Under the pieces are notes generated by a model, which saw only the letters and a program-made list of their open reading frames with translations, was not told where the DNA came from and ran no database searches. This document shows, piece after piece, positions 42,499 through 50,185 of a stretch of DNA of 59,333 nucleotides. The first letter of the stretch is position 1. Each line of letters opens with the position of its first letter. The DNA is from Rhodanobacteraceae bacterium (lineage in GTDB: Bacteria > Acidobacteriota > Terriglobia > Terriglobales > Acidobacteriaceae): NCBI GenBank assembly GCA_903970285.1, contig CAJCHN010000004.1, positions 1 to 59,333 of the forward strand. Reading direction: 5' to 3'. The position numbers and the translations under genes were made by a program.

Positions 42499-43197
42499 TC
42501 ACTGCTCCGGATCGCCCTCTTCGATCAGGGCTGCCGTACCTACCAGCGCAAACGTCGTTGCCTCGCCGCCCGTCGGCTTCAGCGTGACCCGCAGCGGCGT
42601 GCGCTGCCACTCCGCCGCGGCGCAGACCGGCACAAAGTGGTTCTCCTGCGGCCAGGCTCCGACCTGCTTCTCGACCGCGGCTCTGCGGGCCCCAAGTTGC
42701 GCCACCATGGCATACAGCCCACCCTTGGCGGTCGATCCAACTCCGCAATAGGCGGCATAATCACGGAACCAAACCACGTTCGACACCGCCGCATCGAACC
42801 CGGGAAGATGCAGCGCGTCAATATGCCCGGTCACCCGGTCGACCAGAAGCCATGGCCCCGGCTCCCACGCCCACCGCGCATCCTTCTCGCCCGGCAGCGC
42901 ATCGTTCACACGCATGACCCGCCGCACCGCGAAGCTGCGGTCGGTCACCTCGTGCATCTCGCCCATGGTCCACTCACGCTGCCGGTCGTCCACCACCAGC
43001 GGCCGAACCCTCAGCGTGGTGGTCTCTTCGTTCTTCTCGTCCTGCTGCACGTCGGCGGGCGTATACGGCACCTTACGCACCGGTCCCAGCGTCACCACGT
43101 GCAGCTTCGGCGGCTTCGCGAGCTTCGCCGGTGCGGCTTGCGCTGAAGTCTGCCCGGGTGCGAATCCCATCGCCACCAGTACCCACGTCTTGCACAT
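42499..43197 (-). CDS. Hypothetical exported protein
   Basis: 232 residues. The first 21 residues (MCKTWVLVAMGFAPGQTSAQA) look like a short signal peptide with SAQA cleavage. Then comes a Pro/Lys-rich segment and a folded part with many Trp and charged residues (WAWEPGPWLLVDRVTGHIDAL, VVWFRDYAAYCGV) and a basic Cys region. No family recognised. It is transcribed toward the FmdE-like gene with 31 bases between them, so it may share an mRNA. Start is ATG without a strong ribosome binding site. Confidence 0.6.
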   Translation of the reverse strand: MCKTWVLVAMGFAPGQTSAQAAPAKLAKPPKLHVVTLGPVRKVPYTPADVQQDEKNEETTTLRVRPLVVDDRQREWTMGEMHEVTDRSFAVRRVMRVNDALPGEKDARWAWEPGPWLLVDRVTGHIDALHLPGFDAAVSNVVWFRDYAAYCGVGSTAKGGLYAMVAQLGARRAAVEKQVGAWPQENHFVPVCAAAEWQRTPLRVTLKPTGGEATTFALVGTAALIEEGDPEQ

Positions 43198-43555
43198 GGC
43201 GAAACCTTACACTGTCGCTCTTGCCCAGACTTGCCTCGAACAACCTGAGCCGCGTCCTGGTCCGGTTCAGCGTTCCATTCTGGCACCTCGGCCATCAGAG
43301 ACAAGCGCGCAACCGTATCACCGCTGGTTCCCCCCGCCGCTTTACGCGTGCATTCCATGCCGCTTTCGCCCACTTTTTCAGAGAGCGCAATCCCCCGCCA
43401 GAGTAGTATCGTTGCATCAGCGGTCTTGGTCGCAACGCCGTCGTACCGACCGGTCCTGCAAAGCTCCCGCAGCCCAGAGAGGAGCCCGCAAGACCGACCC
43501 AAATCTCTATCGACCCCCAGCGTCGAGCAGCAATGAAGGAAGGAACCTACCCCCT
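43198..43555. other. Divergent intergenic region upstream of the bactofilin gene
   Basis: About 360 bases without a supported gene. It must hold the promoters of the leftward hypothetical gene and rightward bactofilin gene. No clear -10/-35 or dyad; a purine-rich AAGGAAGGAA precedes the bactofilin start by about a dozen bases. Confidence 0.5.
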
Positions 43556-44089
43556 ATGTGGAAGCCCAATCAGACCGTACCCTCGACTCCGCAGACACCA
43601 GAGCCGCAGCGTCCGATGACTCCGCCGGTCACCAGCTTTGAAGCCCCCGCACCCGCCGCGCCTGCGCGGCCGGCCGCCACCGGTGCCGCCACCGCCACTG
43701 CCTCGGGCGAGCAGGCCACCATCGGCAAGTCTCTCATCATCAAGGGCGAGCTCTCCGGCTCCGAATCCCTGTTCATCGATGGCAAGGTCGAAGGCACCAT
43801 CAACCTGCCCGGAAACCGCGTCACCGTAGGGCGCAATGGCCAGGTGGCCGCCAACATCCTTGCCCGCGAAATCGTCGTTCTCGGTAAGGTCCGCGGCAAC
43901 TGCCAGGCCTCCGACCGCGTCGACATCCGTTCGGAAGGTTCGCTCACCGGCGATGTCATCGCCGCCCGCATCTCCATCGAGGATGGTGCCTTCTTCAAGG
44001 GCGGCATCGACATCCGCAAACCGGGCGCATCCGAGCGTACGGCCCCTGCGGCCGCGACGGCTAACGAACCCATCGCCATTAACAGCTAG
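43556..44089 (+). CDS. Bactofilin family cytoskeletal protein
   Basis: 177 residues from ATG 43556. An N-terminal Pro/Ala/Thr-rich disordered stretch (1-50) is followed by the bactofilin (DUF583) beta-helix: TIGKSLIIKGELSGSESLFIDGKVEGTI, VTVGRNGQVAANILAREIVV, GKVRGNCQASDRVDIRSEGSLTGDV and RISIEDGAFFKGGIDI, ending at about residue 158. A short Ala-rich tail follows. Bactofilins polymerise without nucleotide and scaffold cell-wall or polar complexes. The frame is open far upstream but without a start signal. The gene stands alone, convergent with the DUF2752 gene. Confidence 0.92.
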   Translation: MWKPNQTVPSTPQTPEPQRPMTPPVTSFEAPAPAAPARPAATGAATATASGEQATIGKSLIIKGELSGSESLFIDGKVEGTINLPGNRVTVGRNGQVAANILAREIVVLGKVRGNCQASDRVDIRSEGSLTGDVIAARISIEDGAFFKGGIDIRKPGASERTAPAAATANEPIAINS

Positions 44090-44098
44090 CTTGACCTT

Positions 44099-44135
44099 CC
44101 GCTGGCCGCCCGGAAAGAAAGGTGGTGGCCAGCGG
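44099..44135. terminator. Hairpin with 9-bp perfect stem after the bactofilin gene
   Basis: CCGCTGGCC at 44099-44107 pairs with GGCCAGCGG at 44127-44135, starting 10 bases after the bactofilin stop. The sequence behind it has only a moderate T content (GAGTTCTTGGTTCTCC). It sits between two convergent genes and probably ends transcription of bactofilin. Confidence 0.6.
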
Positions 44136-44154
44136 GAGTTCTTGGTTCTCCTGC

Positions 44155-44514
44155 TCAAATCAGGTTCCGCAGTACCCCGAACGCTCCTGTCAGCGCGCCC
44201 ATCCCCAACCAGATGCCACGCGGAAGATGAACCCAGCGCCTCTGCCAGGCTGCCACGAACCCGTATCCGGCACAGAACGGCAGTAAACCCACGATCAGCG
44301 CATTCCAGCCAAGCGCCGCCCGCAAATCCCCTCGCAGCAAAGCCGCCACTGCCCGCGTCCCGCCGCACCCCGGGCACAGCATTCCGGTCCAGGCATGAAA
44401 GGGACACGCCGGGTAGAAGCCATACTGCTCCGGTGGAAACCGTAGCAGCATCCAGATCGCCGCAATCGCCAGCGTTCCCGCCCCTGCGGTCATCTTCATC
44501 TCAGTCCCACTCAA
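44155..44514 (-). CDS. DUF2752 family membrane protein
   Basis: 119 residues with three membrane helices. The signature FHAWTGMLCPGCGGTRAVAALLRGD is present (about residues 39-63), with its conserved CPxCGxTRA motif, typical of DUF2752. Function is unknown for the family. It overlaps the upstream GYF-domain gene by four bases, so the two are translationally coupled and may form one membrane complex. The start is one of several close Met codons (44514 used because of the overlap). Confidence 0.85.
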   Translation of the reverse strand: MSGTEMKMTAGAGTLAIAAIWMLLRFPPEQYGFYPACPFHAWTGMLCPGCGGTRAVAALLRGDLRAALGWNALIVGLLPFCAGYGFVAAWQRRWVHLPRGIWLGMGALTGAFGVLRNLI

Positions 44515-45278
44515 TACCTCGGTACGACCGCCTGGTATCGCGCCGCCTGCTTCATCGCGTTGATCTGGTTCAGGTGGTACTGGAAGTAGATGCCTCCGAA
44601 AAAGAACGTCATCACCCCACTCAGCCGCAGACCTACAGGCTCCGGTCCGTTGAAGTGCTCTTCAAGCGAGGCCCGCTGGCTGAAGCGCGCGATCAGCCGC
44701 ACCACCCACACCGCCAGGCCGATCAGGCTGCCCACGGGATTGTCCGAATACATGTGCAGTCCCGGACCCATTACGTGGTGCATGGAAACACTCGCGGAAA
44801 CCATCACCTGGACCAGCGCCAGCACCAGCGCGCCCGTGTAGTAAAAGAGCGAGGTCGCATTCGGCTGCACCCGTCGCAGCCACGCCGCCACCACCAGGTT
44901 CCAGATGAACATGAACAGCGTGCAGGTGAGCAGGCCGAACAGCAGCACCAGCCCCCAGTGCAGATTAGGCGCGTCCGGATAGGGAGATACCGCCATTGCG
45001 CCCGCGCGTTGCGCCGCCGGGTTGTAGCTCTGGCCGCCGAATTCGGGCCCGGTGTACACCGGGCCCGGGCCGGCGGAGGCTGCGTCGAGCGGAGTCCCGG
45101 TATGAGCCGGCGCGGCTGCCGCCCCGGCCAGGATCTCCGAAACCGGCATCCACTCCGTCATCGACTCGCTCTTCGCCATGTCGCTGGGCAGTACGTTGCC
45201 GCTCGCAAGGTACCGCTGCAGGTCCTCGATCGTGTACGGCCCGTACATCTGCCCGTTGCGGGAGATTTGATAATGCAT
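44511..45278 (-). CDS. GYF_2-domain multi-pass membrane protein
   Basis: 255 residues from ATG 45278, with AAGGAG eight bases upstream; the frame is open 25 codons further. Residues 1-55 are a GYF_2 domain (YQISRNGQMYGPYTIEDLQRYLASGNVLPSDM), a cytoplasmic proline-peptide binder. A Gly/Pro/Ala-rich linker follows and then four membrane helices (about 105-245), with SVSMHHVMGPGLHMY between. Such fusions often precede DUF2752 or DUF4339 proteins in Acidobacteria and Bacteroidetes; function unknown. Coupled to the DUF2752 gene. Confidence 0.83.
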   Translation of the reverse strand: MHYQISRNGQMYGPYTIEDLQRYLASGNVLPSDMAKSESMTEWMPVSEILAGAAAAPAHTGTPLDAASAGPGPVYTGPEFGGQSYNPAAQRAGAMAVSPYPDAPNLHWGLVLLFGLLTCTLFMFIWNLVVAAWLRRVQPNATSLFYYTGALVLALVQVMVSASVSMHHVMGPGLHMYSDNPVGSLIGLAVWVVRLIARFSQRASLEEHFNGPEPVGLRLSGVMTFFFGGIYFQYHLNQINAMKQAARYQAVVPRY

Positions 45279-45712
45279 CGATGGTGCTCCTTCGCTACCA
45301 GGGTCAAAAGTACCTGTTGATGCAGCAGAAACGCGTCCGCCGATCTTTGCCACTTCGCTGGTTGCGTCGTGGTTGATTCAGGAACCGCTCTACACCCTGC
45401 GGTTCCGCCACGATAACAGGGAATCTGCTCGAACACGCCTGAGAAAAACTTCGTCCGATCCTTTCATGCTCTCGCCAGGCACACAATAGCTCAGGTTCGC
45501 GCAACCGGATGCCCCGCCCAGACCCCCCCGAACCGGCCCATTACTGTGCCTTGCCCAGAGGACGAAGCGACGAGGGCCGCACCCGAAGCCGTCCCCAGGG
45601 CATGCATACATCCTGGTGCAGACACTCTGTGTGTTCCACCCCTTAGTCCTGTGCTTTGAAGAACATGCGTAAGAATCGGCAGGGGGGAGGGTCCATGCCT
45701 CGTTTTCACATC
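45279..45712. other. Gene-free stretch between the GYF and GH28 genes, contains a candidate RNA
   Basis: No credible protein gene on either strand; open frames here are short and Cys-rich with no ribosome binding sites. It contains the nested inverted repeats described at 45444-45567. Confidence 0.55.
45444..45567 (-). ncRNA. Candidate structured RNA with nested stems and a U-tract
   Basis: Read on the minus strand, three complementary pairs are nested: CTTCGTCC (45567-45560) with GGACGAAG (45456-45449); AGGCACA (45551-45545) with TGTGCCT (45483-45477); GGTTCG (45534-45529) with CGAACC (45499-45494). The outermost right arm is followed at once by TTTTT (45448-45444), as at an intrinsic terminator. 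The result is a rod with internal loops, about 120 nt, between two leftward genes. It does not match 6S, SRP, tmRNA, RNase P or any riboswitch I can recall in full. It may be a small RNA or an mRNA leader of the GYF gene. Confidence 0.45.
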
Positions 45713-47347
45713 TCACAGCCTCTGCTCCGCCGCCGCACCGACCACTGCATCCTCCGCCGCCCGGCTCAGATGGATGCGGAAGTCGCGCACCTCCCGCAGC
45801 GCGAAAGCTGTCCCCTGCGGTCCCGTACGCGGAGCCGTGATCGCCAGGAGGTCCGCGCGCTCAACATCTTCCAGATAGAACGCCGGCCGTGCATCGGGCG
45901 CAGCCGCCGCAATCTCCACATGGCTCATCTCCAGGTTGCGCAGGTGGCGCAGATAGAACCCCTGCGCCGGCATGGGCCCGAACATCTCCTGAGCCGGATA
46001 CTTCTTCACCTCCTCGAGCGGCCTTAGCGCGGCCTGCTCCGCGTCCGCGCCGCCCTGCTGCTCCATGTAGAAGTTCGTAATCTTCACGTCCTCGATCAGA
46101 GATCCCGGGATGCCGGAGAGGATGTTGGCGAACTTCGGCGTCGAACCCGAACTCACGATGTTCGAGATCATGATCCGCTTCATGGTCCCCACCCTGGTTG
46201 TCTCGCTCGGCCCCCGCAGACGCGCTCCGAGACGAAAGAAGAGCGGACCCCGATCCACCCCGCGCATGGTAATGTTCGAGATCGCCACATCCTCGCACAG
46301 CGCGCCGTCCACACTCTCGAAGGCGATCCCGTGGCAGTCCTCCAGCACGCAGTTGGTGATCGCGATGTTGCGGAAGCCGCCGTTCGACTCAGTGCCAAAC
46401 TTGATCTGCCCGGTGCGCGTCGCCTTGCGCAGATCGGTGAACTTCTTCCAGGTGCCCTCCAGCACGCTGCCAAGTTCGTAGCCGCCGGTCACATAGCAAT
46501 CGCTGATGGTCAGGTTTTCAGTCGCCCGCGCATACCCCAGGGCAAAGCTCGATTTCGGGCAGATGCCATCGTCCCAGGGCGAGTTGACCGTGCAGTGGGC
46601 CACCCGAACGTTGCGGCAGCAGTCCAGATCCATACCGTCGCGGTCGGTGTCGATGAGGAGGTTGTCGAGGGTGATGTTGTCGACGCCGGTCAGCAACAGG
46701 GCGAAGTGGCCGCCCTTCAGGACGGAAAAGTCGCGCAGAATGACGTTGCGGCAGTTCTTCAGGGCGATTGCCTTGTTGCCCACGCCGGCCTGTTCGGCCA
46801 CGAAGCTCTGCCAGCCTTCAGGCGCAGGAAATCCGCGGCTCAACCCTCTACCGTCGATCAGCCCCGGCCCGGTGATCGCGATGTCATGCAGATCCTCGCC
46901 CCACAGCAGTGAGTTATGCCAGTGATTGTGGCCGTAGTCCTGGTACGCGTCCCACGCGGTCTTGGCTTCTGCCGCATCGTAGGCGCCGCCCATCTGCCCC
47001 GTAGCCTCTCCCGGTTTCGGCGAGTCAGCTGCCAGGATCACCGCTCCATGCGAGAGGTAGAGATGCACGCCGCTCTTCAGCCGGATCGAGAAGCAGAGGT
47101 AAGTGCCCGCCGGAAACATGACGGTGCCGCCGCCTGCAGCAGCCGCAGCCTCAATCGCCGCGTTGACCGCCGGCGTGTCCAGCGTCCGGCCGGTGCCGGT
47201 CGCGCCGAAGCTGCGGACATCGAGCAGCATCGGACTCAGGCCGCTCAGCGGCGAACCGACGCGCTCCTGGCCCGCGGCAAACAGAGGCACCAGCCCCGCT
47301 GCAGCCAGCGGAGAAAACTTCAGCAGATCACGGCGGAAGGCATCCAT
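45713..47347 (-). CDS. GH28 family glycoside hydrolase (polygalacturonase-like), exported
   Basis: 544 residues. The N-terminus FRRDLLKFSPLAAAG is a Tat-type signal (RR pair followed by hydrophobic stretch). The right-handed beta-helix starts at FGATGTGRTLDTPAVNAAIEAAAAAGGGTV. GH28 hallmarks are in order: DTDRDGMDLDCC (Asp), NSPWDDGICPKSS (catalytic Asp pair) and a variant of the last motif, KFGTESNGGFRNI. It should cleave galacturonans or rhamnogalacturonans of plant cell walls. It lies only 27 bases downstream of the RND outer-membrane gene on the same strand, possibly in that operon. The variant C-terminal motif leaves exact specificity open. Confidence 0.88.
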   Translation of the reverse strand: MDAFRRDLLKFSPLAAAGLVPLFAAGQERVGSPLSGLSPMLLDVRSFGATGTGRTLDTPAVNAAIEAAAAAGGGTVMFPAGTYLCFSIRLKSGVHLYLSHGAVILAADSPKPGEATGQMGGAYDAAEAKTAWDAYQDYGHNHWHNSLLWGEDLHDIAITGPGLIDGRGLSRGFPAPEGWQSFVAEQAGVGNKAIALKNCRNVILRDFSVLKGGHFALLLTGVDNITLDNLLIDTDRDGMDLDCCRNVRVAHCTVNSPWDDGICPKSSFALGYARATENLTISDCYVTGGYELGSVLEGTWKKFTDLRKATRTGQIKFGTESNGGFRNIAITNCVLEDCHGIAFESVDGALCEDVAISNITMRGVDRGPLFFRLGARLRGPSETTRVGTMKRIMISNIVSSGSTPKFANILSGIPGSLIEDVKITNFYMEQQGGADAEQAALRPLEEVKKYPAQEMFGPMPAQGFYLRHLRNLEMSHVEIAAAAPDARPAFYLEDVERADLLAITAPRTGPQGTAFALREVRDFRIHLSRAAEDAVVGAAAEQRL

Positions 47348-47374
47348 CAGGAGCCCATGCTACCAAAGCGAGCG

Positions 47375-48850
47375 TCAGTACTTCGGCAGCTTTGCCGTCG
47401 TCCAGCCGCCGCCGAGCGCCTTGATCAATAGTACCGACGCCTCCATCCTGCGGCGCATGATGTCGATATCGTTGCGCTCATTGGTCAGTGCCGCCTGCTG
47501 CGCGGTGACGACCTGCAGATACGTGTCCAGCCCGCCGACGTAGCGGTTGTCGAAGATCTTCTGCGCCCCCTGCGCGGCTACGGTTGCTTCATGTTGCTGT
47601 TCGGCTTCGGTCGCGAGGATGCGCAGTGCAGCCAGATTATCTTCGACCTCCTGGAATGCGCTCAGCACGGTCTGCCGGTAGTTTGCGGAGTCTTCTTCAA
47701 ACAGCGCGCGAGCCTGGTCGGATGTGTTCCTTCTCAGACCGAAGTCAAAGATGTTGTAGTTCACGGTCGGACCGACCGCGTAGACGAGGTTTGAGGCGTC
47801 GAAGAAGTTCGCCAGCGAGCCGGACTCGAACCCTGCCGCGGCCGAAAGCCCGACATTCGGAAAGTAAGCTGCCCGTGCGATGCCGATCTGCTCGTTGCCC
47901 TCGGCCGCGCGTCGCTCGGCCGCCGCGATGTCAGGACGACGCTCCAGCAACTGCGATGGCAGACCGGCGGGGATTCCCGGCGGCACGGCCTCAAGCGGCG
48001 CCGGCGACAGGGAGAAGCTGTTCGGCGGTTGGCCGATCAAGACCGCGATGGCGTGCTCATTCTGCGCCCGCGCCACCTGAATGTCCTGCAGCTGCACCAC
48101 CGCTGTCTGCAACTGCGTCTTCGCCTGGAAGACGTCCGACTCGTTCGACACTCCGCCTTCGAAGCGGTTCGTGGTGATGCGCAGCGCCTCCTCGTAATCC
48201 TTGACGGTGTCTTCCAACAGTTTCGCCTGCGCATCGTCCGCCCGCAGCTCAAAGTAGTCGACCGCCAGTTGCGTCTGCACCGAAAGCTGCGCGTTCTCGC
48301 GGTCGGCCGCGGTCGCCTGCGTCTCTTCCTTGGCCCTGTTGACTTTCCGCCGCACTCGACCCCAAAGGTCGATCTCCCAGTTGAGGGTCAGCGGAAGCTG
48401 AATGTCGGCCACGCCGGGATTGGAGCCAGGCGAGGTGAAGTAGGGCCGGCCTGCCGAGTAGCGCACGCCTTGCGCCAGCGCCTGCGTGGCGATGGTGGGA
48501 AACAGTTGTGAGCGGTTGATGCCGATCTGCGCCAGCGACTCTTCGTAGCGGGCTGCGTAGGATTTGATGGATTCGTTCTGAATGCCTGCCTTCACCTCCA
48601 GCAGGTTCAGCTCGGGATTGTTGAAGACCGTCCACCAGTCGCCGCGCAGGGCCGCGTCCGCGGGTGTTGCGGGCTGCCAGTTGGGATCAGCCTCCTTGTA
48701 GGGCTGCTCGCTCTTATCCACAGTCACGCCGGGAGCGGTGTAAGCCGGAACCAGCGGCTTCCGGTACTTCGGACCCACCATGCAGCCCGTACCGGACAAC
48801 ACCACCCCTGCGACCACTAATCCGAAGAAACTTCGTCCCGCCCAAGTCAT
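47375..48850 (-). CDS. RND efflux outer-membrane lipoprotein (NodT/OprM family)
   Basis: 491 residues. Signal peptide ends VVLSGTGC, a lipobox at about Cys23, then MVGPKYRKP, the standard N-terminus of OprM/NodT proteins. Two TolC-like repeats: NPELNLLEVKAGIQNESIKSYAARYEESLAQ and FQAKTQLQTAVVQLQDIQVARAQNEHAIAVLIGQPP, with PxGLPSQLLERRPDIAAAERR (conserved) in the middle. It forms the trimeric outer-membrane channel of the RND pump. It overlaps the adaptor gene by four bases. Confidence 0.95.
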   Translation of the reverse strand: MTWAGRSFFGLVVAGVVLSGTGCMVGPKYRKPLVPAYTAPGVTVDKSEQPYKEADPNWQPATPADAALRGDWWTVFNNPELNLLEVKAGIQNESIKSYAARYEESLAQIGINRSQLFPTIATQALAQGVRYSAGRPYFTSPGSNPGVADIQLPLTLNWEIDLWGRVRRKVNRAKEETQATAADRENAQLSVQTQLAVDYFELRADDAQAKLLEDTVKDYEEALRITTNRFEGGVSNESDVFQAKTQLQTAVVQLQDIQVARAQNEHAIAVLIGQPPNSFSLSPAPLEAVPPGIPAGLPSQLLERRPDIAAAERRAAEGNEQIGIARAAYFPNVGLSAAAGFESGSLANFFDASNLVYAVGPTVNYNIFDFGLRRNTSDQARALFEEDSANYRQTVLSAFQEVEDNLAALRILATEAEQQHEATVAAQGAQKIFDNRYVGGLDTYLQVVTAQQAALTNERNDIDIMRRRMEASVLLIKALGGGWTTAKLPKY

Positions 48851-50148
48851 TTGCCTGCTCCGCCGCCAACCTTCACTGGCTGTCCGTTGGCCAGCGAGTC
48901 GGAAGGATCAAGAATGACCTGGTCGTCGCGGTTCAGGCCGGACGAGATCTCGACCGTCTGGCCATGATCCGCTGCGATCTTCACCGGCACCAGTTGTGCC
49001 TTGCCATCGCGCACAACACCCACCTGCATGCCTTGAGCGCGGAAGAGCAGAGCATTCGAAGGGATGGTGAGGTTGGAGCCGGTGGTCGGCACCTTGAAGT
49101 GAACGGTCACGTAAGCGCCCGGGAGCAGCTTGCCGCCTGGATTAGGCACATCCACCTCCACGTTCAGGGTGCGGGAGGCGGGATCGATCGCGCTGGCGTT
49201 TCGTGCGATGGCACCGACAAAGACCTGCCCAGGATACTCATCCGCGGTCAGCTCCGCGGTGCCGCCGTTGCGCACGAACGGGGTATACACCTCGGGCACG
49301 GAGACGAAGACGCGCAGGGTGCCGATCTCCGCCAGCTGGAAGAGCGCCTTCGCGGCGGCGGCGCCGCTTAGCCCCCCTTGAATCAGGTCGCCGATGTCGG
49401 TGTTGCGGGCGGTTACGATGCCCGTGTAAGGCGCGTAGATCTGCTCAAACGACTGCAGTTGCTGATATCGGCGCACGGCAGCCTCGGAAGCTTCGAGCGC
49501 CGCCTGCTTGGCGGCCGCATCGCTGACTGCCTGGTCCGTCTCCTGCTTCGAGACGGAGTTGGACTTCAGCAGGTTGGTGTATCGCGCGGCCGTGATGTTT
49601 GCCAGGTTCAGGTTGGCCTGCGCTACTTTGAGATCCGCCTGTGCCGCCATCAGCTGCTGGTCGACTTCGGGCGTCTCGATGGTGGCCATTAACTGACCCT
49701 TCTGCACCTTGGCGCCAATGTCGAAGTACCACTTCTTCAGGTAGCCGTTGGTTCGCGAGTAGATGGGCGTATCGACGAAAGCCTGGGTGTTGCCGGGCAG
49801 GTTCAGGGTTCCGCTCGCCGTTCCGCCGGTAGGGAAGACGACGCGTACCTCCGGCACCGACTCGCTCTTGCTTTCCACCTGCAGGGCCTTGTCGGCCGAG
49901 GAGCGGGAGTGGATCCCATAGATCACGATGCCGGCGAAGACAACCAGGGCGACGAGCAGCCCGATCCAGAAGCCTCCGCCGAGCGAACTGGCGGGAGCAG
50001 CAACCGGTACGCCGCGAGCTTTGGCCAGGCGGTCGGCGTCGAGATCCCTGGTCACTTCAGCGTTGTACGCTTCGTCGTCCGCGCGGTGGTCCACGCCGGC
50101 GAATTCGTCCAGCGGATCGTGCTGCGGTTCGGTGTGGGTCTGATTCAT
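48847..50148 (-). CDS. RND efflux periplasmic adaptor (membrane fusion protein)
   Basis: About 433 residues from ATG 50148; the open frame upstream overlaps the permease gene and reads as noise. It has a cytoplasmic N-terminal tail, one membrane anchor (FWIGLLVALVVFAGIVIYG), and lipoyl/hairpin domains: GNTQAFVDTPIYSRTNGYLKKWYFDIGAKVQKGQLMATIETPEVDQQL, then QAVSDAAAKQAALEASEAAV (coiled coil), and YAPYTGIVTARNTDIGDLIQGG. It couples pump to channel. Lies 37 bases after the permease and overlaps the channel gene by four bases. Confidence 0.94.
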   Translation of the reverse strand: MNQTHTEPQHDPLDEFAGVDHRADDEAYNAEVTRDLDADRLAKARGVPVAAPASSLGGGFWIGLLVALVVFAGIVIYGIHSRSSADKALQVESKSESVPEVRVVFPTGGTASGTLNLPGNTQAFVDTPIYSRTNGYLKKWYFDIGAKVQKGQLMATIETPEVDQQLMAAQADLKVAQANLNLANITAARYTNLLKSNSVSKQETDQAVSDAAAKQAALEASEAAVRRYQQLQSFEQIYAPYTGIVTARNTDIGDLIQGGLSGAAAAKALFQLAEIGTLRVFVSVPEVYTPFVRNGGTAELTADEYPGQVFVGAIARNASAIDPASRTLNVEVDVPNPGGKLLPGAYVTVHFKVPTTGSNLTIPSNALLFRAQGMQVGVVRDGKAQLVPVKIAADHGQTVEISSGLNRDDQVILDPSDSLANGQPVKVGGGAGK

Positions 50149-50185
50149 GAGGGTGTTGTCTCCAGAAGATCCAGGAACGGGTAGG

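Noticed and set aside
45460-45510. Resemblance to the 3' part of a TPP riboswitch (GAACCTGA on the minus strand)
   Set aside because: The CTGAGA half and the closing GGGGTGC/ACCC elements are missing and there is no thiamine gene nearby.
45390-45716. Cys-rich open frame in the gap before the GH28 gene
   Set aside because: No ribosome binding site, no conserved features, and it overlaps the candidate RNA.
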